Part shown: positions 43,261-51,597 of the stretch, piece by piece
Layout: each line of letters starts with the position of its first letter
Numbering within the stretch: position 1 is the stretch's first letter
Assembly: GCF_020215645.1 (NCBI RefSeq)
Contig: NZ_CP084058.1
Coordinates: forward strand, 11,462,501-11,526,500
Direction of reading: 5' to 3'
Length of the DNA: 64,000 bases
Origin: Nonomuraea gerenzanensis
GTDB lineage: Bacteria; Actinomycetota; Actinomycetes; Streptosporangiales; Streptosporangiaceae
Translations under genes and position numbers: made by a program
Notes under the pieces: generated by a model
What the model was told of the DNA's origin: nothing
The model's input: the letters and a program-made list of their open reading frames with translations, nothing else
Database searches by the model: none

Positions 43261-44181
43261 TCAGATGATTCGCCAGGACGAATTGTTGAGCGAATAGCCC
43301 TTCATTCGCCGGAGCCGCCGTTCGCCGGGGCCGAGCGCCGTCCTGGCGTGCAGCGCCCGGCGATTGTCGACGATGATGAGGTCGTCCGTCTCCAGTCGCA
43401 CCTGCGCCGCGCACGATTCGGGCTCGGCGACCACCTGGTTGAGCACGGAAAGCGCGTGCCGATGGGCCTCGTCGAGCTCGAACCGCTCTGTCAGCTTCGT
43501 CAGAATGTCGCCGCGGTAGCGGATGCACCATTCGTCGCCGTCCGCGACCAGGATGGGCACCAGCTGAATTCCGTGACCGAACAGCGGGTCGCGCAGATAG
43601 AACGGATAAACCTGGTCGCCGAGTGCCGCCAGCGCGTCGGCGCCACCTATGGCGCGTACCCGATCCGCCACGTCCGCCGCGCGCACAATGATGGACTCGC
43701 CGCCCGAGTCGCTGTTTCGCACGCACGCCAGGGCGAGCACGTCATGGGGGACGGAGAAGAATGTGGAATCGGTGTGCAGCGGAAACTCGGCGCTGGTGCC
43801 CGACACGTCGTCCGAGCGCGACGAGCTCGGCGAGATGTCGAAGAAGAGGGTATCGCCGTTGCCCGGAGCCGAGGGGACGGCGATGAGGCCGAGAAAGGCG
43901 ACGAGCTCGGCGTCCTCGCTACACGGGACGTTCTTGACCAGGGCGAAGCCGTCCTCGCGCATCCTGCGCCGCACTTCCAGCCCGATGGACCGGAGCGACT
44001 CGGACTGTCCGGCCCGATCGCGCAGGGCTTCTATGGACGGGCCATCCAGTGACCACCCCACCACGACCGACGCCACTTCAGCGAGTTCGCGCCGGTCGGC
44101 TTCACTGAGGCAGATCTCACTCAAGATGCTTCCCTCACGAGTGGACACTGAATGGACCGCCTGTTCTTTCTTTAACGACAT
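43261..44181 (-). CDS. TauD/TfdA-type Fe(II)/2-oxoglutarate oxygenase
   Basis: 306 residues. FPLHTDSTFF is the HxD iron motif, ALHARTAL the distal His, and GERRLRRMKGY carries the Arg that binds 2-oxoglutarate. It resembles the clavaminate-synthase/AsnO-like branch that hydroxylates amino acids (inference). ATG 44181 lies 13 bp after the 24-codon peptide gene, so both are on one transcript from the promoter at 44300-44329. A precursor directly upstream suggests that the oxygenase acts on that peptide. Confidence 0.88.
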   Translation of the reverse strand: MSLKKEQAVHSVSTREGSILSEICLSEADRRELAEVASVVVGWSLDGPSIEALRDRAGQSESLRSIGLEVRRRMREDGFALVKNVPCSEDAELVAFLGLIAVPSAPGNGDTLFFDISPSSSRSDDVSGTSAEFPLHTDSTFFSVPHDVLALACVRNSDSGGESIIVRAADVADRVRAIGGADALAALGDQVYPFYLRDPLFGHGIQLVPILVADGDEWCIRYRGDILTKLTERFELDEAHRHALSVLNQVVAEPESCAAQVRLETDDLIIVDNRRALHARTALGPGERRLRRMKGYSLNNSSWRII

Positions 44182-44194
44182 ACCTGTCGGGAAC

Positions 44195-44269
44195 TTAGTC
44201 GATGATCACAGCACCCAGGAGGTCGATGTGACGCACGACGGGCTTCACATAGCGCTTCTTCACTGCCAT
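44195..44269 (-). CDS. 24-residue candidate RiPP precursor peptide
   Basis: ATG 44269 to TAA 44195. It begins MAVKKRYVKPVV, continues RHIDLLG and ends AVIID. KKRYxKPxV followed by a hydrophobic LLG resembles the YxxPxL/V leader motif that PqqD-type recognition proteins bind in lasso and related RiPPs. A promoter (TTGACG-N18-TACGAT) lies just upstream, and GAGAGAAAGGA precedes the ATG. The TauD-like gene follows after 13 bp. It is too short for a lasso core after the leader-like part, so the modified residues may be the last five to eight (GAVIID region) or the peptide may act as a scaffold. Too short for routine gene calling. Confidence 0.7.
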   Translation of the reverse strand: MAVKKRYVKPVVRHIDLLGAVIID

Positions 44270-44299
44270 TCCTTTCTCTCGTTGATCTAGGTCGAAAGG

Positions 44300-44329
44300 A
44301 TCGTAGGCAGATCCCCGACGCCGCGTCAA
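44300..44329 (-). promoter_or_regulatory. Promoter of the small peptide-TauD operon
   Basis: Minus strand: -35 TTGACG (44324-44329), 18-bp spacer, -10 TACGAT (44300-44305). The start point would fall about 25 nt before the peptide ATG at 44269. Confidence 0.65.
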
Positions 44330-44500
44330 GCACTCTTGTCACGTCGGTCGGACGAATACGTTCCGTGAACGACAGCGGCAATCTCACTTACCGCACGCAG
44401 TCAAGAACTCACTCTTTGTCTGACCAGCCGACCGGGAGCCCCTATTGAAGCGTTCCAACAATGGCCTCCGGCGCATCCTCAGATTCGCCTCCCATAATGG

Positions 44501-44528
44501 TTGCACAACGGCCTTTCTCGCTTACAAT
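44501..44528 (+). promoter_or_regulatory. Promoter of the radical SAM gene
   Basis: -35 TTGCAC (44501-44506), 16-bp spacer, -10 TACAAT (44523-44528). The predicted transcript starts near 44535, downstream of the first in-frame ATG (44461), which supports the ATG at 44578 as the start. Confidence 0.65.
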
Positions 44529-44577
44529 CTTGGAATCCGCCATGCCTCCCGGTGTCACCGATGGAAGGGGAGCGCCT

Positions 44578-46788
44578 ATGGGAGTCTCCAGCGAGTTCTC
44601 CGGCGAACAGCGCGCGCTGCTGACCCGTACGTTTATCGACCCGGCATTTCGCGAAGCGCTCCGGGATGATGTGTCATCGGCCTTGCGTGCCGCCGGAATC
44701 GATCCGTCGAGCGCGCTCGGCGGGTCGATGCGCGAGGAGATCGAGGGGTTCTTCGCCCGGGGAGGCGGCGCGCGCCTGGACCGGAGCGCGACGATGAGCC
44801 TCGACATCGCCGCGGCGAACCCCACGGCGAACCACACGGCGCAGGACAGCGCCGCGTCGCCCCGCGTGGCCTTCGTGGTGATGCCGTGGGCGGAGACCCG
44901 CTGGGCGTCGATCGGAGTCTCCCTCCTGCAGTCCGCCCTCACCGCGAGCAGCATCGCCAGCGACGTCATCTACGCCAACCTCGACTTCGCCGAAGCCGTC
45001 GGGAACACGATGTACAACCGCATCGGCACCTCCTCCCCGAAGGTGGCCCTGGTCGGCGAGTGGCTGTTCACGGAGGGCCCGGTCGATGGCGCGGACGGCG
45101 GCGAGCGGTTCCTGAACGAGGTCCTGCTCGACGAGCACGGCGGGTTCGCCGACTTCGCCACGATCTTCCAGCTGGGTGAGATCAAGGCGTTGACGGCGCC
45201 GTTCCTGGACGCCCTGGCGCGTCACGAGGTCTGGGAACGCTATGACCTCGTCGGGCTGACATCGACCTTCCAGCAGAACGTCGCCGCGCTCGGGTTCGCC
45301 CGCCGGCTCAAGCAGCTGCACCCGCACATCACCGTCATCATGGGCGGCGGCAACTGCGAGGGGCCGATGGGCTCGGCGATCCTGCGCAACTACCCCGCGA
45401 TCGACTACGTGTTCCGCGGCGAGGCCGAGTGGCTGATCAGCCGGTTCGTGAGCGACTTCCGCGCCGCGGGTGCCCGTCCCGGCTGGGTCGAATCGGACCC
45501 GTTCTGGAGCGCCAGGGCGGAGCCGCAGCCCGGCGGCCGGGCTGTCATCGTGGCCGGCACCGCCCCCAGCATGGACGACCTGCCGGTGCCGGAGTACCAC
45601 GACTTCTACAACCGGCTCCGGGCGTCCCGGCCCGGCAGCAGCCTGCCCGTCGACACCGCCGTCCCCCTCGAGACCTCACGGGGTTGCTGGTGGGGCGAGA
45701 AGAAGCACTGCACGTTCTGCGGCCTGAACGGCATGACGATGGCGTTCAGGAGCAAGTCGGCCGCGAGAGCCTTCGACGAGCTGCGCAAGCTGGTCCACGA
45801 CTACGGGCCCGGCCCGAAGCGCCGGACGAACGTGCTGGTCGTGGACAACATCCTCGACTACCGCTATTTCAACGACCTGCTGCCGATGATCGCGCAGTCG
45901 GACCTGAAGGTCTCCCTGCACTACGAGGTGAAGTCCAACCTCCGCCTCGACCAGCTCATGCTGCTGCGCGACGCGGGCGTCCACCACCTGCAGCCCGGCA
46001 TCGAGTCGATGAGCAACCGGCTCCTGGAGGCCATGCGCAAGGGGACCACCAGGTTGCGGAACCTGCAGACGATGAAGTGGTGCGCCGAGCTGGGCATCGA
46101 CGTGTCGTGGAACTATCTCCACGGCTTCCCGGGCGAGACCGACGACGACTACGCGGACCTGCCGCAGCTGTTCAGCCTGGTCCCCCACATGTCGCCGCCG
46201 GAGCACGTGGGCCCGGCCCGCGCGGATCGCTTCAGCCCCTTCTACGAGTCGGGCGCGGACTTCGGGATCGTCGAGCTGACGCACGAGCGGGCCTACGACC
46301 ACGTGTACGCCGACCTGCCGAGCGCCGAACGCCGCGACATCGCCTACTTCTTCCGCATGCGCTGCGACGAACCCCTCGCCTCGGAGCCCGTGCTGGCCGC
46401 GATGTCGGCCGCCGCGGAGCGCTGGCGGCAGGACCACGCCGAGGCGCGGCTCGAAGCGTCCTGGGTGGACGACCACCTTCGCGTCATCGACACCCGGCCC
46501 GCCAGGCCCCGGCCCGAGACCGAGTTCGACCTCGACCCGGCGGCCAGCAGTGTCCTGCTCGCGCTCGACCAGCTCAGGTCCGCGCAGGCCATCGAGCGGG
46601 CCTTGCCCGTGCCGGTCCCCGCCACGGAGATCGCGGGTGCTCTCGACCGGCTGCTCGACGCGGGCCTCGTCGTCCGCGACGGTGACAGCTACCTCGCCCT
46701 GCCGGTCCTCAACCGGCGGCGGCTGCCGAGCGCGAAACCCGCCGTCCGGGTCCCCAGAGACCTTCCGCTGCTGACCGGCACGACCTGA
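44578..46788 (+). CDS. B12-binding-type radical SAM RiPP-maturation protein with leader-like N-terminus
   Basis: 736 residues. Residues 95-290: B12-binding-like Rossmann region (VAFVVMPWAETRWASIGVSL; ITVIMGGGNCEGPMG). Residue ~368: TSRGCWWGEKKHCTFCGLNG, a CX7CX2C iron-sulfur motif characteristic, as I recall, of the RiPP-maturation radical SAM C-methyltransferase family (TIGR03975), followed by the TIM barrel (HYEVKSNLRLDQL; LQPGIESMSNRLLEAM). The C-terminus looks like a winged helix. Unusual: residues 1-62 (LLTRTFIDPAFREALRDDVS, then SALRAAGID) resemble NHLP/Nif11-type leader domains fused to the enzyme. ATG 44578 has AAGGGGAG and a promoter upstream. It likely methylates or otherwise alters a peptide at unactivated carbon. 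Confidence 0.88.
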   Translation: MGVSSEFSGEQRALLTRTFIDPAFREALRDDVSSALRAAGIDPSSALGGSMREEIEGFFARGGGARLDRSATMSLDIAAANPTANHTAQDSAASPRVAFVVMPWAETRWASIGVSLLQSALTASSIASDVIYANLDFAEAVGNTMYNRIGTSSPKVALVGEWLFTEGPVDGADGGERFLNEVLLDEHGGFADFATIFQLGEIKALTAPFLDALARHEVWERYDLVGLTSTFQQNVAALGFARRLKQLHPHITVIMGGGNCEGPMGSAILRNYPAIDYVFRGEAEWLISRFVSDFRAAGARPGWVESDPFWSARAEPQPGGRAVIVAGTAPSMDDLPVPEYHDFYNRLRASRPGSSLPVDTAVPLETSRGCWWGEKKHCTFCGLNGMTMAFRSKSAARAFDELRKLVHDYGPGPKRRTNVLVVDNILDYRYFNDLLPMIAQSDLKVSLHYEVKSNLRLDQLMLLRDAGVHHLQPGIESMSNRLLEAMRKGTTRLRNLQTMKWCAELGIDVSWNYLHGFPGETDDDYADLPQLFSLVPHMSPPEHVGPARADRFSPFYESGADFGIVELTHERAYDHVYADLPSAERRDIAYFFRMRCDEPLASEPVLAAMSAAAERWRQDHAEARLEASWVDDHLRVIDTRPARPRPETEFDLDPAASSVLLALDQLRSAQAIERALPVPVPATEIAGALDRLLDAGLVVRDGDSYLALPVLNRRRLPSAKPAVRVPRDLPLLTGTT

Positions 46789-46836
46789 GAGCCGGCTGTC
46801 ACGGACGGACACGCTCCACGCTTCGAGGAAGACACA

Positions 46837-48045
46837 GTGACAGAAACCGCGTTCACCTTTCCGACCGACAAGAGACCCGGGCCCTTCGACCCGCCGGACG
46901 TGTTCGCCAGGGTCCGCGAGGAGCGTCCGCTCACCCCGATGACGTTCGCGGACGGGCACGAGGGCTGGCTCGCCTCCAGTCATCGCATCGTGCGGAAGAT
47001 CCTCGCGGATGACCGGTTCAGCAACCGGCGCGAGCTCATGCACCTGCCCGTCGATCGGGACATCTCCAAGAAGCGGCAGCCGTCCGAGCCGGGCATGTTC
47101 ATCCGCATGGACCCGCCCGAGCACACGCGCTACCGCCGGCTCCTCATCGCCCAGTTCACCGTCCACCGGATCAGGCAGCTCGAACCGAAGATCAGCGCAG
47201 TGGTGCGGAGCTGCCTGGACGCCATGGAACGCTCGGGGCCGCCCGTCGACCTGGTCGAGGAGTTCGCGGTGTCCATCCCGTCGGCGGTCATCTGCGACCT
47301 GCTGGGCATCCCGGCGAGCGAGCGAGCGGAGTTCCAGCGGGCGATGGGCGTCGCCGTCGACCTCAACACCAAGCAGGCCGACCTCATCGAGGCGTTCATC
47401 ACCATGCAGAGCCTCTTCCCGCCGCTGATCGCCAGCAAGCGGGCCAGGCCGACGGACGACTTCTACAGCGACCTGATCAACAACAGCGACCTCACCGACG
47501 AGGAGCTCACCAACATCGGCTTCATGCTGTTCGGCGCCGGGTTCGAGACCACCGCCAACATGCTGGGGCTCGGCACCTTCGCCCTGCTGGAGCATCCCGC
47601 GCAGGTCGCGGCGCTGCGTCAGGACCCCTCGCTGATCGACAGCACGGTCGAGGAGCTGCTGCGCTACCTCACCATCATTCACATCGGCCCGATGCGGGCG
47701 GCCCTGGAGGACGTGGAGATCGAAGGGGTCACCATCAAGAAGGGCCAGGTGGTCTGCATGTCCCTGGCGGCGGCCAACCGGGATCCCGCGTGTTTCGACG
47801 ATCCGGAGAGCCTGGACATCTCCCGGTACGCCAGGGCGGGCAAGCGGAACCTGGGCCATCTCGCCTTCGGCCACGGCATCCACCAGTGCCTCGGCCAGCA
47901 GCTCGCCCGCGCCGAGATGCGGCTGGCGTTCCCCGCCCTGTTCGAACGCTTCCCGGGCCTCCGCCTCGCCCTTCCTCCCGAGGAGGTGCCGACGAGGCAG
48001 GCCGCGGTCATCTACGGCGTCCAGCGCCTGCCGGTCACGTGGTGA
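46837..48045 (+). CDS. Cytochrome P450
   Basis: 402 residues, bacterial class I P450. I-helix LFGAGFETTANML (oxygen activation), K-helix EELLR (ExxR), heme loop FGHGIHQCLGQQLAR with the Cys ligand. The N-terminus has no membrane anchor. GTG 46837 lies 48 bp after the radical SAM gene, so it is co-transcribed. Probably a tailoring hydroxylase or crosslinking enzyme of the cluster; ferredoxin partners are not encoded nearby. Confidence 0.93.
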   Translation: MTETAFTFPTDKRPGPFDPPDVFARVREERPLTPMTFADGHEGWLASSHRIVRKILADDRFSNRRELMHLPVDRDISKKRQPSEPGMFIRMDPPEHTRYRRLLIAQFTVHRIRQLEPKISAVVRSCLDAMERSGPPVDLVEEFAVSIPSAVICDLLGIPASERAEFQRAMGVAVDLNTKQADLIEAFITMQSLFPPLIASKRARPTDDFYSDLINNSDLTDEELTNIGFMLFGAGFETTANMLGLGTFALLEHPAQVAALRQDPSLIDSTVEELLRYLTIIHIGPMRAALEDVEIEGVTIKKGQVVCMSLAAANRDPACFDDPESLDISRYARAGKRNLGHLAFGHGIHQCLGQQLARAEMRLAFPALFERFPGLRLALPPEEVPTRQAAVIYGVQRLPVTW

Positions 48046-48051
48046 CCGAAG

Positions 48052-48102
48052 GGTGAGGTCGTCGTGGCCGAGCGCCTCGCACTCGGCCACGACGACCTCA
48101 CC
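48052..48102. terminator. Very strong bidirectional terminator hairpin
   Basis: Perfect 21-bp stem: arm 48052-48072 starts GGTGAGGTCGTCGTGG, loop 48073-48081, arm 48082-48102 is its exact complement. It fills the 60 bp between the convergent P450 and MFS genes. Confidence 0.9.
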
Positions 48103-48105
48103 GCA

Positions 48106-49383
48106 TCAGGCCTTGGCCTCCGATTCAGCCTCGGGCTCATGGGAACGGGTCCGCTCCGCCCACGCCACAGCCGCCGGCACCAGCAGTCCAGCCGCCACCA
48201 TCAGCACGCCGAGGACGATCCATCCGGTGATGCCGGCTCCTCCCAGCACGAGCACCGCGAGCAGGTACGGCCCGGCCGACGCGGCCAGCCCCTGCCCGAG
48301 CCCGAAGACCCCGCTGTATTCACCCTGCAGCTGAGCGGGCGCCAGCCCGAAGCTCAGCTCGAACTCGGCAGCCGCGTAACGCAGCTCCGCCAAGGTCAGC
48401 ACGACGACACCGACGATGAGCAGAACGGTCGCGACGGTCGCGGTGAGCCCTGACGCCCAGCCGAAGAGAATGAACGCCAGGAAAAGGCCGAAACTCGCGG
48501 TACGGGCCGCGCTGCCCGCCTTTATGACGCCGTTGATGCCTTTTGTCGCGCTGAGCTGAAAAAGCGCGACCAGCACCGTGTTGATGGTGACCAGAATCGC
48601 GAATATCGACCGTGGCGCCGCCGTGTTCTGCACGATCCACAGCGGTATCGCGAACGTGAGGACCGGCCCCTGCAACGCCAGGATGCCATTCAGTACGGTG
48701 ACCGCCAGGAAAGGCTTGTCACGCAGCGCCACGCCCGTGGTGCTCTCCGACTTGGCACGCAGCGGATCCAGCTTCGGCAGGAGCAGGACCAGGAACACGT
48801 TCACCGCGAAACTGATCGCGTTGGCGAGGATGAGAACGGTGTAGGCGGAGCGGGTGTCGATGGTGATGACGACGCCGGCGGCCAGGGCACCGAGACTCGT
48901 GCCGACGTTGACCAGGGACCGGATCACGGCACGTAGCCGGGTCGCGCCGGCGCCGCCGATCCGGCGGAACACCGGCATGCGCGCGGTCTGGCTGGCCGCC
49001 GCCGCGAACTGGCTCGCGCACGCCATGACCACGAAGGACGGGAAGGAGTTCACGAAGAGGAAGCCGGCCATGGCGCAGGCTTCGAGCACCAGGAACATCG
49101 CCCACAGCCGGCGAGGCCCCCAGCGGTCGGCCATCCTGCCCACCGGGATCCCGGCGGCGAGCGCGGCGAAACCGGCGATCGTGAGCCCCGCGCCCACCTC
49201 CACCACGGACAGTCCGACGACGCGGGTGAAGTACAGGGCCCCGGCCGTGAGGAACAGCCCGCTGCCCGTGGTGTTCACCAGCGTCGAGATCGCCAGGACC
49301 CGCCGTGGACCCGTTTGCAGCTCGACGGACTCGAGCAGCCGGGCCCGCCATCCTTTCGATTGTTCGGTGGGCGACGACGTCAT
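48106..49383 (-). CDS. MFS transporter, probable product exporter
   Basis: 425 residues, about 12 TM segments. AISTLVNTTGSGLFLTAGAL opens TM1; motif A region GIPVGRMADRWGPRRLW; GATRLRAVIRSLVNVGTSLG in TM5. It starts with ATG 49383 (MTSSPTEQSK). A longer frame to 49446 is possible, but the added residues look non-coding. Placed at the right edge of the cluster, convergent with the P450, it is the only dedicated exporter and probably gives efflux and self-resistance. Confidence 0.88.
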   Translation of the reverse strand: MTSSPTEQSKGWRARLLESVELQTGPRRVLAISTLVNTTGSGLFLTAGALYFTRVVGLSVVEVGAGLTIAGFAALAAGIPVGRMADRWGPRRLWAMFLVLEACAMAGFLFVNSFPSFVVMACASQFAAAASQTARMPVFRRIGGAGATRLRAVIRSLVNVGTSLGALAAGVVITIDTRSAYTVLILANAISFAVNVFLVLLLPKLDPLRAKSESTTGVALRDKPFLAVTVLNGILALQGPVLTFAIPLWIVQNTAAPRSIFAILVTINTVLVALFQLSATKGINGVIKAGSAARTASFGLFLAFILFGWASGLTATVATVLLIVGVVVLTLAELRYAAAEFELSFGLAPAQLQGEYSGVFGLGQGLAASAGPYLLAVLVLGGAGITGWIVLGVLMVAAGLLVPAAVAWAERTRSHEPEAESEAKA

Positions 49384-49446
49384 CCGCACCGGCCAGGAAA
49401 CTCGGAGGCGGCCACTGAAGAATGCACGTGTGTTCCTATCTCTCAC

Positions 49447-49781
49447 GGCCCGAGGCGGCTGAATCCACGCGGCGCAGAAATGCGCTCATCGTGCGCCGGG
49501 AACTATTCGCGCCACGCTGTCAGGTGCGCTCTGACTTTCACCCACCACTCGTGTGAATGCGGACATTCGGTCATGCTAGATGGATCTATAAAGGCTTCGC
49601 AAGGGGTTCCTGGCCGGTGCGCGGGGCCTCGGGTGAACACCCATGCTGACCTGCGCGTACACGCGTAAGAACGCACGCAGGACAGGCTGACAACACCGAT
49701 TCCCTTGCGGACACGCGAGCCGACCGGAACGTTGGATCCCGTCGCTCAGGAATCGACACCCACCCCGCCCCAGGAGTCACT
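49447..49781. other. Divergent promoter region
   Basis: 335 bp between the MFS and the M15-like gene, divergently transcribed. An AT-rich patch (TAGATGGATCTATAAAGGC near 49575) is promoter-like. No gene or RNA recognised. Confidence 0.45.
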
Positions 49782-50621
49782 ATGACGCTGCCCTCATGTG
49801 CTGCCGCCCTCATGCCCGCCGCCCTGTTCGCCGCGCTGCTGACCGGAGCGTCGGGGGCGCGGGCGGCCGAGGCGGCGGTCCTGCCGAGCGTCAGCATGGA
49901 GGCCACCGTCAAGGCGGCCCAGATCGACCCGCGGCGGCCCGACAGCACCCTGACCCCCGGCGCCAAGGCCGGCGTGCTGCTGGTCGAGCAGGCGCTGCGT
50001 GACCGGAGCCTGCTCGACGCGAAGTGGGTGGACGGGTACTTCGGCACCACCACCGTCGCCGCCTACGCCAAGTACCAGCGGTCGCTGGGCCTCACGGGGC
50101 TCGACGCCAACGGGCTGCCCGGCAAGGTGTCGCTCACCAAGCTGGGCGCCGGCCGCTTCAAGGTCACCGCCGTCATCGACCCGGGCGCGCGGGTCGATGA
50201 CGGCGGGTTCGTCGTCAACGCCCGTACGCACGGCATGCTGACGGAGGCCGAGCGGCTGCTGGGCCGCGATCTCGCGCTGGACCAGGGCTCGTACAACCCC
50301 GGCGGCGACCCGACCTCCGCGGGCACGCACGACGGCGGCGGCGTCGTGGATGTCTCGGTGGCGGGGATGAGTGCCGCCACCCGCACCGCGGTCACCCGCG
50401 CGTTGCGCGTGGTCGGCTTCGCCGCCTGGGTGCGCAGCCCGCAGCAGGGCGACTGGCCGTGGCACGTCCACGCCGTCGCCATCAGCGACCCCAGCCTGTC
50501 CAGCCAGGCCCAGCACCAGGTCGGTGACTACTACCTCGGCCTGAACGGGCTCGCCAACCGCGGCAGGGACGACGGCCCGGCGGTGACCATCCGCACCTGG
50601 GAGGAGTACCGCCGCCGCTGA
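49782..50621 (+). CDS. Secreted peptidoglycan-binding protein with M15-like fold
   Basis: 279 residues. Sec signal (ALMPAALFAALLTGASGARA). Residues about 50-120 are a peptidoglycan-binding domain (VDGYFGTTTVAAYAKYQRSL). The C-terminal part has GTHDGGGVVDVSV (His-x6-Asp) and WPWHVHAV, the zinc ligands expected for an M15/D-Ala-D-Ala-peptidase-like fold. ATG 49782 after AGGAG. Acts on cell-wall peptides; first gene of an envelope-enzyme run. Confidence 0.85.
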   Translation: MTLPSCAAALMPAALFAALLTGASGARAAEAAVLPSVSMEATVKAAQIDPRRPDSTLTPGAKAGVLLVEQALRDRSLLDAKWVDGYFGTTTVAAYAKYQRSLGLTGLDANGLPGKVSLTKLGAGRFKVTAVIDPGARVDDGGFVVNARTHGMLTEAERLLGRDLALDQGSYNPGGDPTSAGTHDGGGVVDVSVAGMSAATRTAVTRALRVVGFAAWVRSPQQGDWPWHVHAVAISDPSLSSQAQHQVGDYYLGLNGLANRGRDDGPAVTIRTWEEYRRR

Positions 50622-50675
50622 CTCGTCCGTAGCTCACTCAGCCCTCGCCCACCATCCAGAACCAAGGAGAACAGC

Positions 50676-51566
50676 ATGAGAACGTTCACCAGGATCCTCA
50701 CCGCGACCACCGCCGCGCTGGCGCTCGGCGGCGGGCTGCTGGCCGCCGCGGCACCGGCCTCGGCCGCCGGCCGCGACGGCGTCTGCGACCCCGGCGAGTT
50801 CTGCTACTACTTCAACAGCAACAACCAAGGCTCGGTCTCCGACTTCACCGGCTCCATCGCCGACTACGCCACCACCCAGCCCACCTGCTACGACTTCAAA
50901 GGCCCCGGCGCCGGCAAAGGCCAATGCATCAAGAACGCCGCCGCCTCCGTCTGGAACCGCAGCAGCAAGACCGTACGCGTCTACTACAACACCGGACACG
51001 CCGGCACCTACCAGGACTTCGCCGCAGGCGCCAAGGGCAACCTGAACGCCACCCTCAAGAACCAGAACGCCTCGCACGAGTTCGGCCCGTCCTCCTCCTC
51101 GCGCACCAACATGTCGTACTCGCTCTACACGGCCGCCGGCCGGATCACCTGCGGGTTCGACGGTTACACCAACACGCCCGGCCGGCACGAGGGCATCGAC
51201 ATCGCCCGCGGCGTGGGCTCCAACGTGCACGCCCTGGTGGCGGGCCAGGTCATCAACGTCGTCCGCGGGGCGACCGGCAGGTCGAACCTGTCCACGATCG
51301 CCATCTACAACGCCGCGGCGAACAAGACGGTGATCTACCTGCACTCCGCCCCGCTCGCCTCGCTGCGCGTGGGCCAGCAGGTCACCCGCGGCCAGGTCAT
51401 CGCCACCGAGTCGTGGCGCGGGGTGTCGAGCAGCGCGTCCGCGCACACCCACGTCGAGATGCGCATCGGACGGCAGACGCGGGCGGCCAAGAGCGTCGGC
51501 GACCCGCACCTGGAGAACCCGAACCCGACCTCGTTCTGGAACTCCCAGGGCTACAGCATCCGATAA
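50676..51566 (+). CDS. Secreted M23 metallopeptidase with I36 domain
   Basis: 296 residues. Signal peptide LTATTAALALGGGLLAAAAP, then ASA. Residues about 35-125: peptidase-inhibitor I36-type domain (DPGEFCYYFNSNNQGSVSDF) with four Cys. C-terminal LytM/M23 domain: HEGIDIARGVGSNVHA (HxxxD) and HTHVEMRIG (HxH) give the complete zinc site. ATG 50676 has AAGGAG. It hydrolyses peptidoglycan crosslinks. Its I36 coding DNA (50757-51077) is 320/321 identical to that of the next gene. Confidence 0.9.
   Translation: MRTFTRILTATTAALALGGGLLAAAAPASAAGRDGVCDPGEFCYYFNSNNQGSVSDFTGSIADYATTQPTCYDFKGPGAGKGQCIKNAAASVWNRSSKTVRVYYNTGHAGTYQDFAAGAKGNLNATLKNQNASHEFGPSSSSRTNMSYSLYTAAGRITCGFDGYTNTPGRHEGIDIARGVGSNVHALVAGQVINVVRGATGRSNLSTIAIYNAAANKTVIYLHSAPLASLRVGQQVTRGQVIATESWRGVSSSASAHTHVEMRIGRQTRAAKSVGDPHLENPNPTSFWNSQGYSIR
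50757..51077 (+). repeat. Near-identical I36-domain repeat, copy 1
   Basis: 321 bp identical to 51691-52011 except G50969 versus A51903, a synonymous change. Identity stops abruptly at both ends, where the two genes diverge. Confidence 0.95.
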
Positions 51567-51597
51567 CGCACCCCATCGAGCGAAGAGGAGGACGACT

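Noticed and set aside
44461..44577. 39-residue N-terminal extension of the radical SAM protein
   Set aside because: The promoter -10 at 44523-44528 lies inside it and the strong ribosome binding site precedes the later ATG at 44578.
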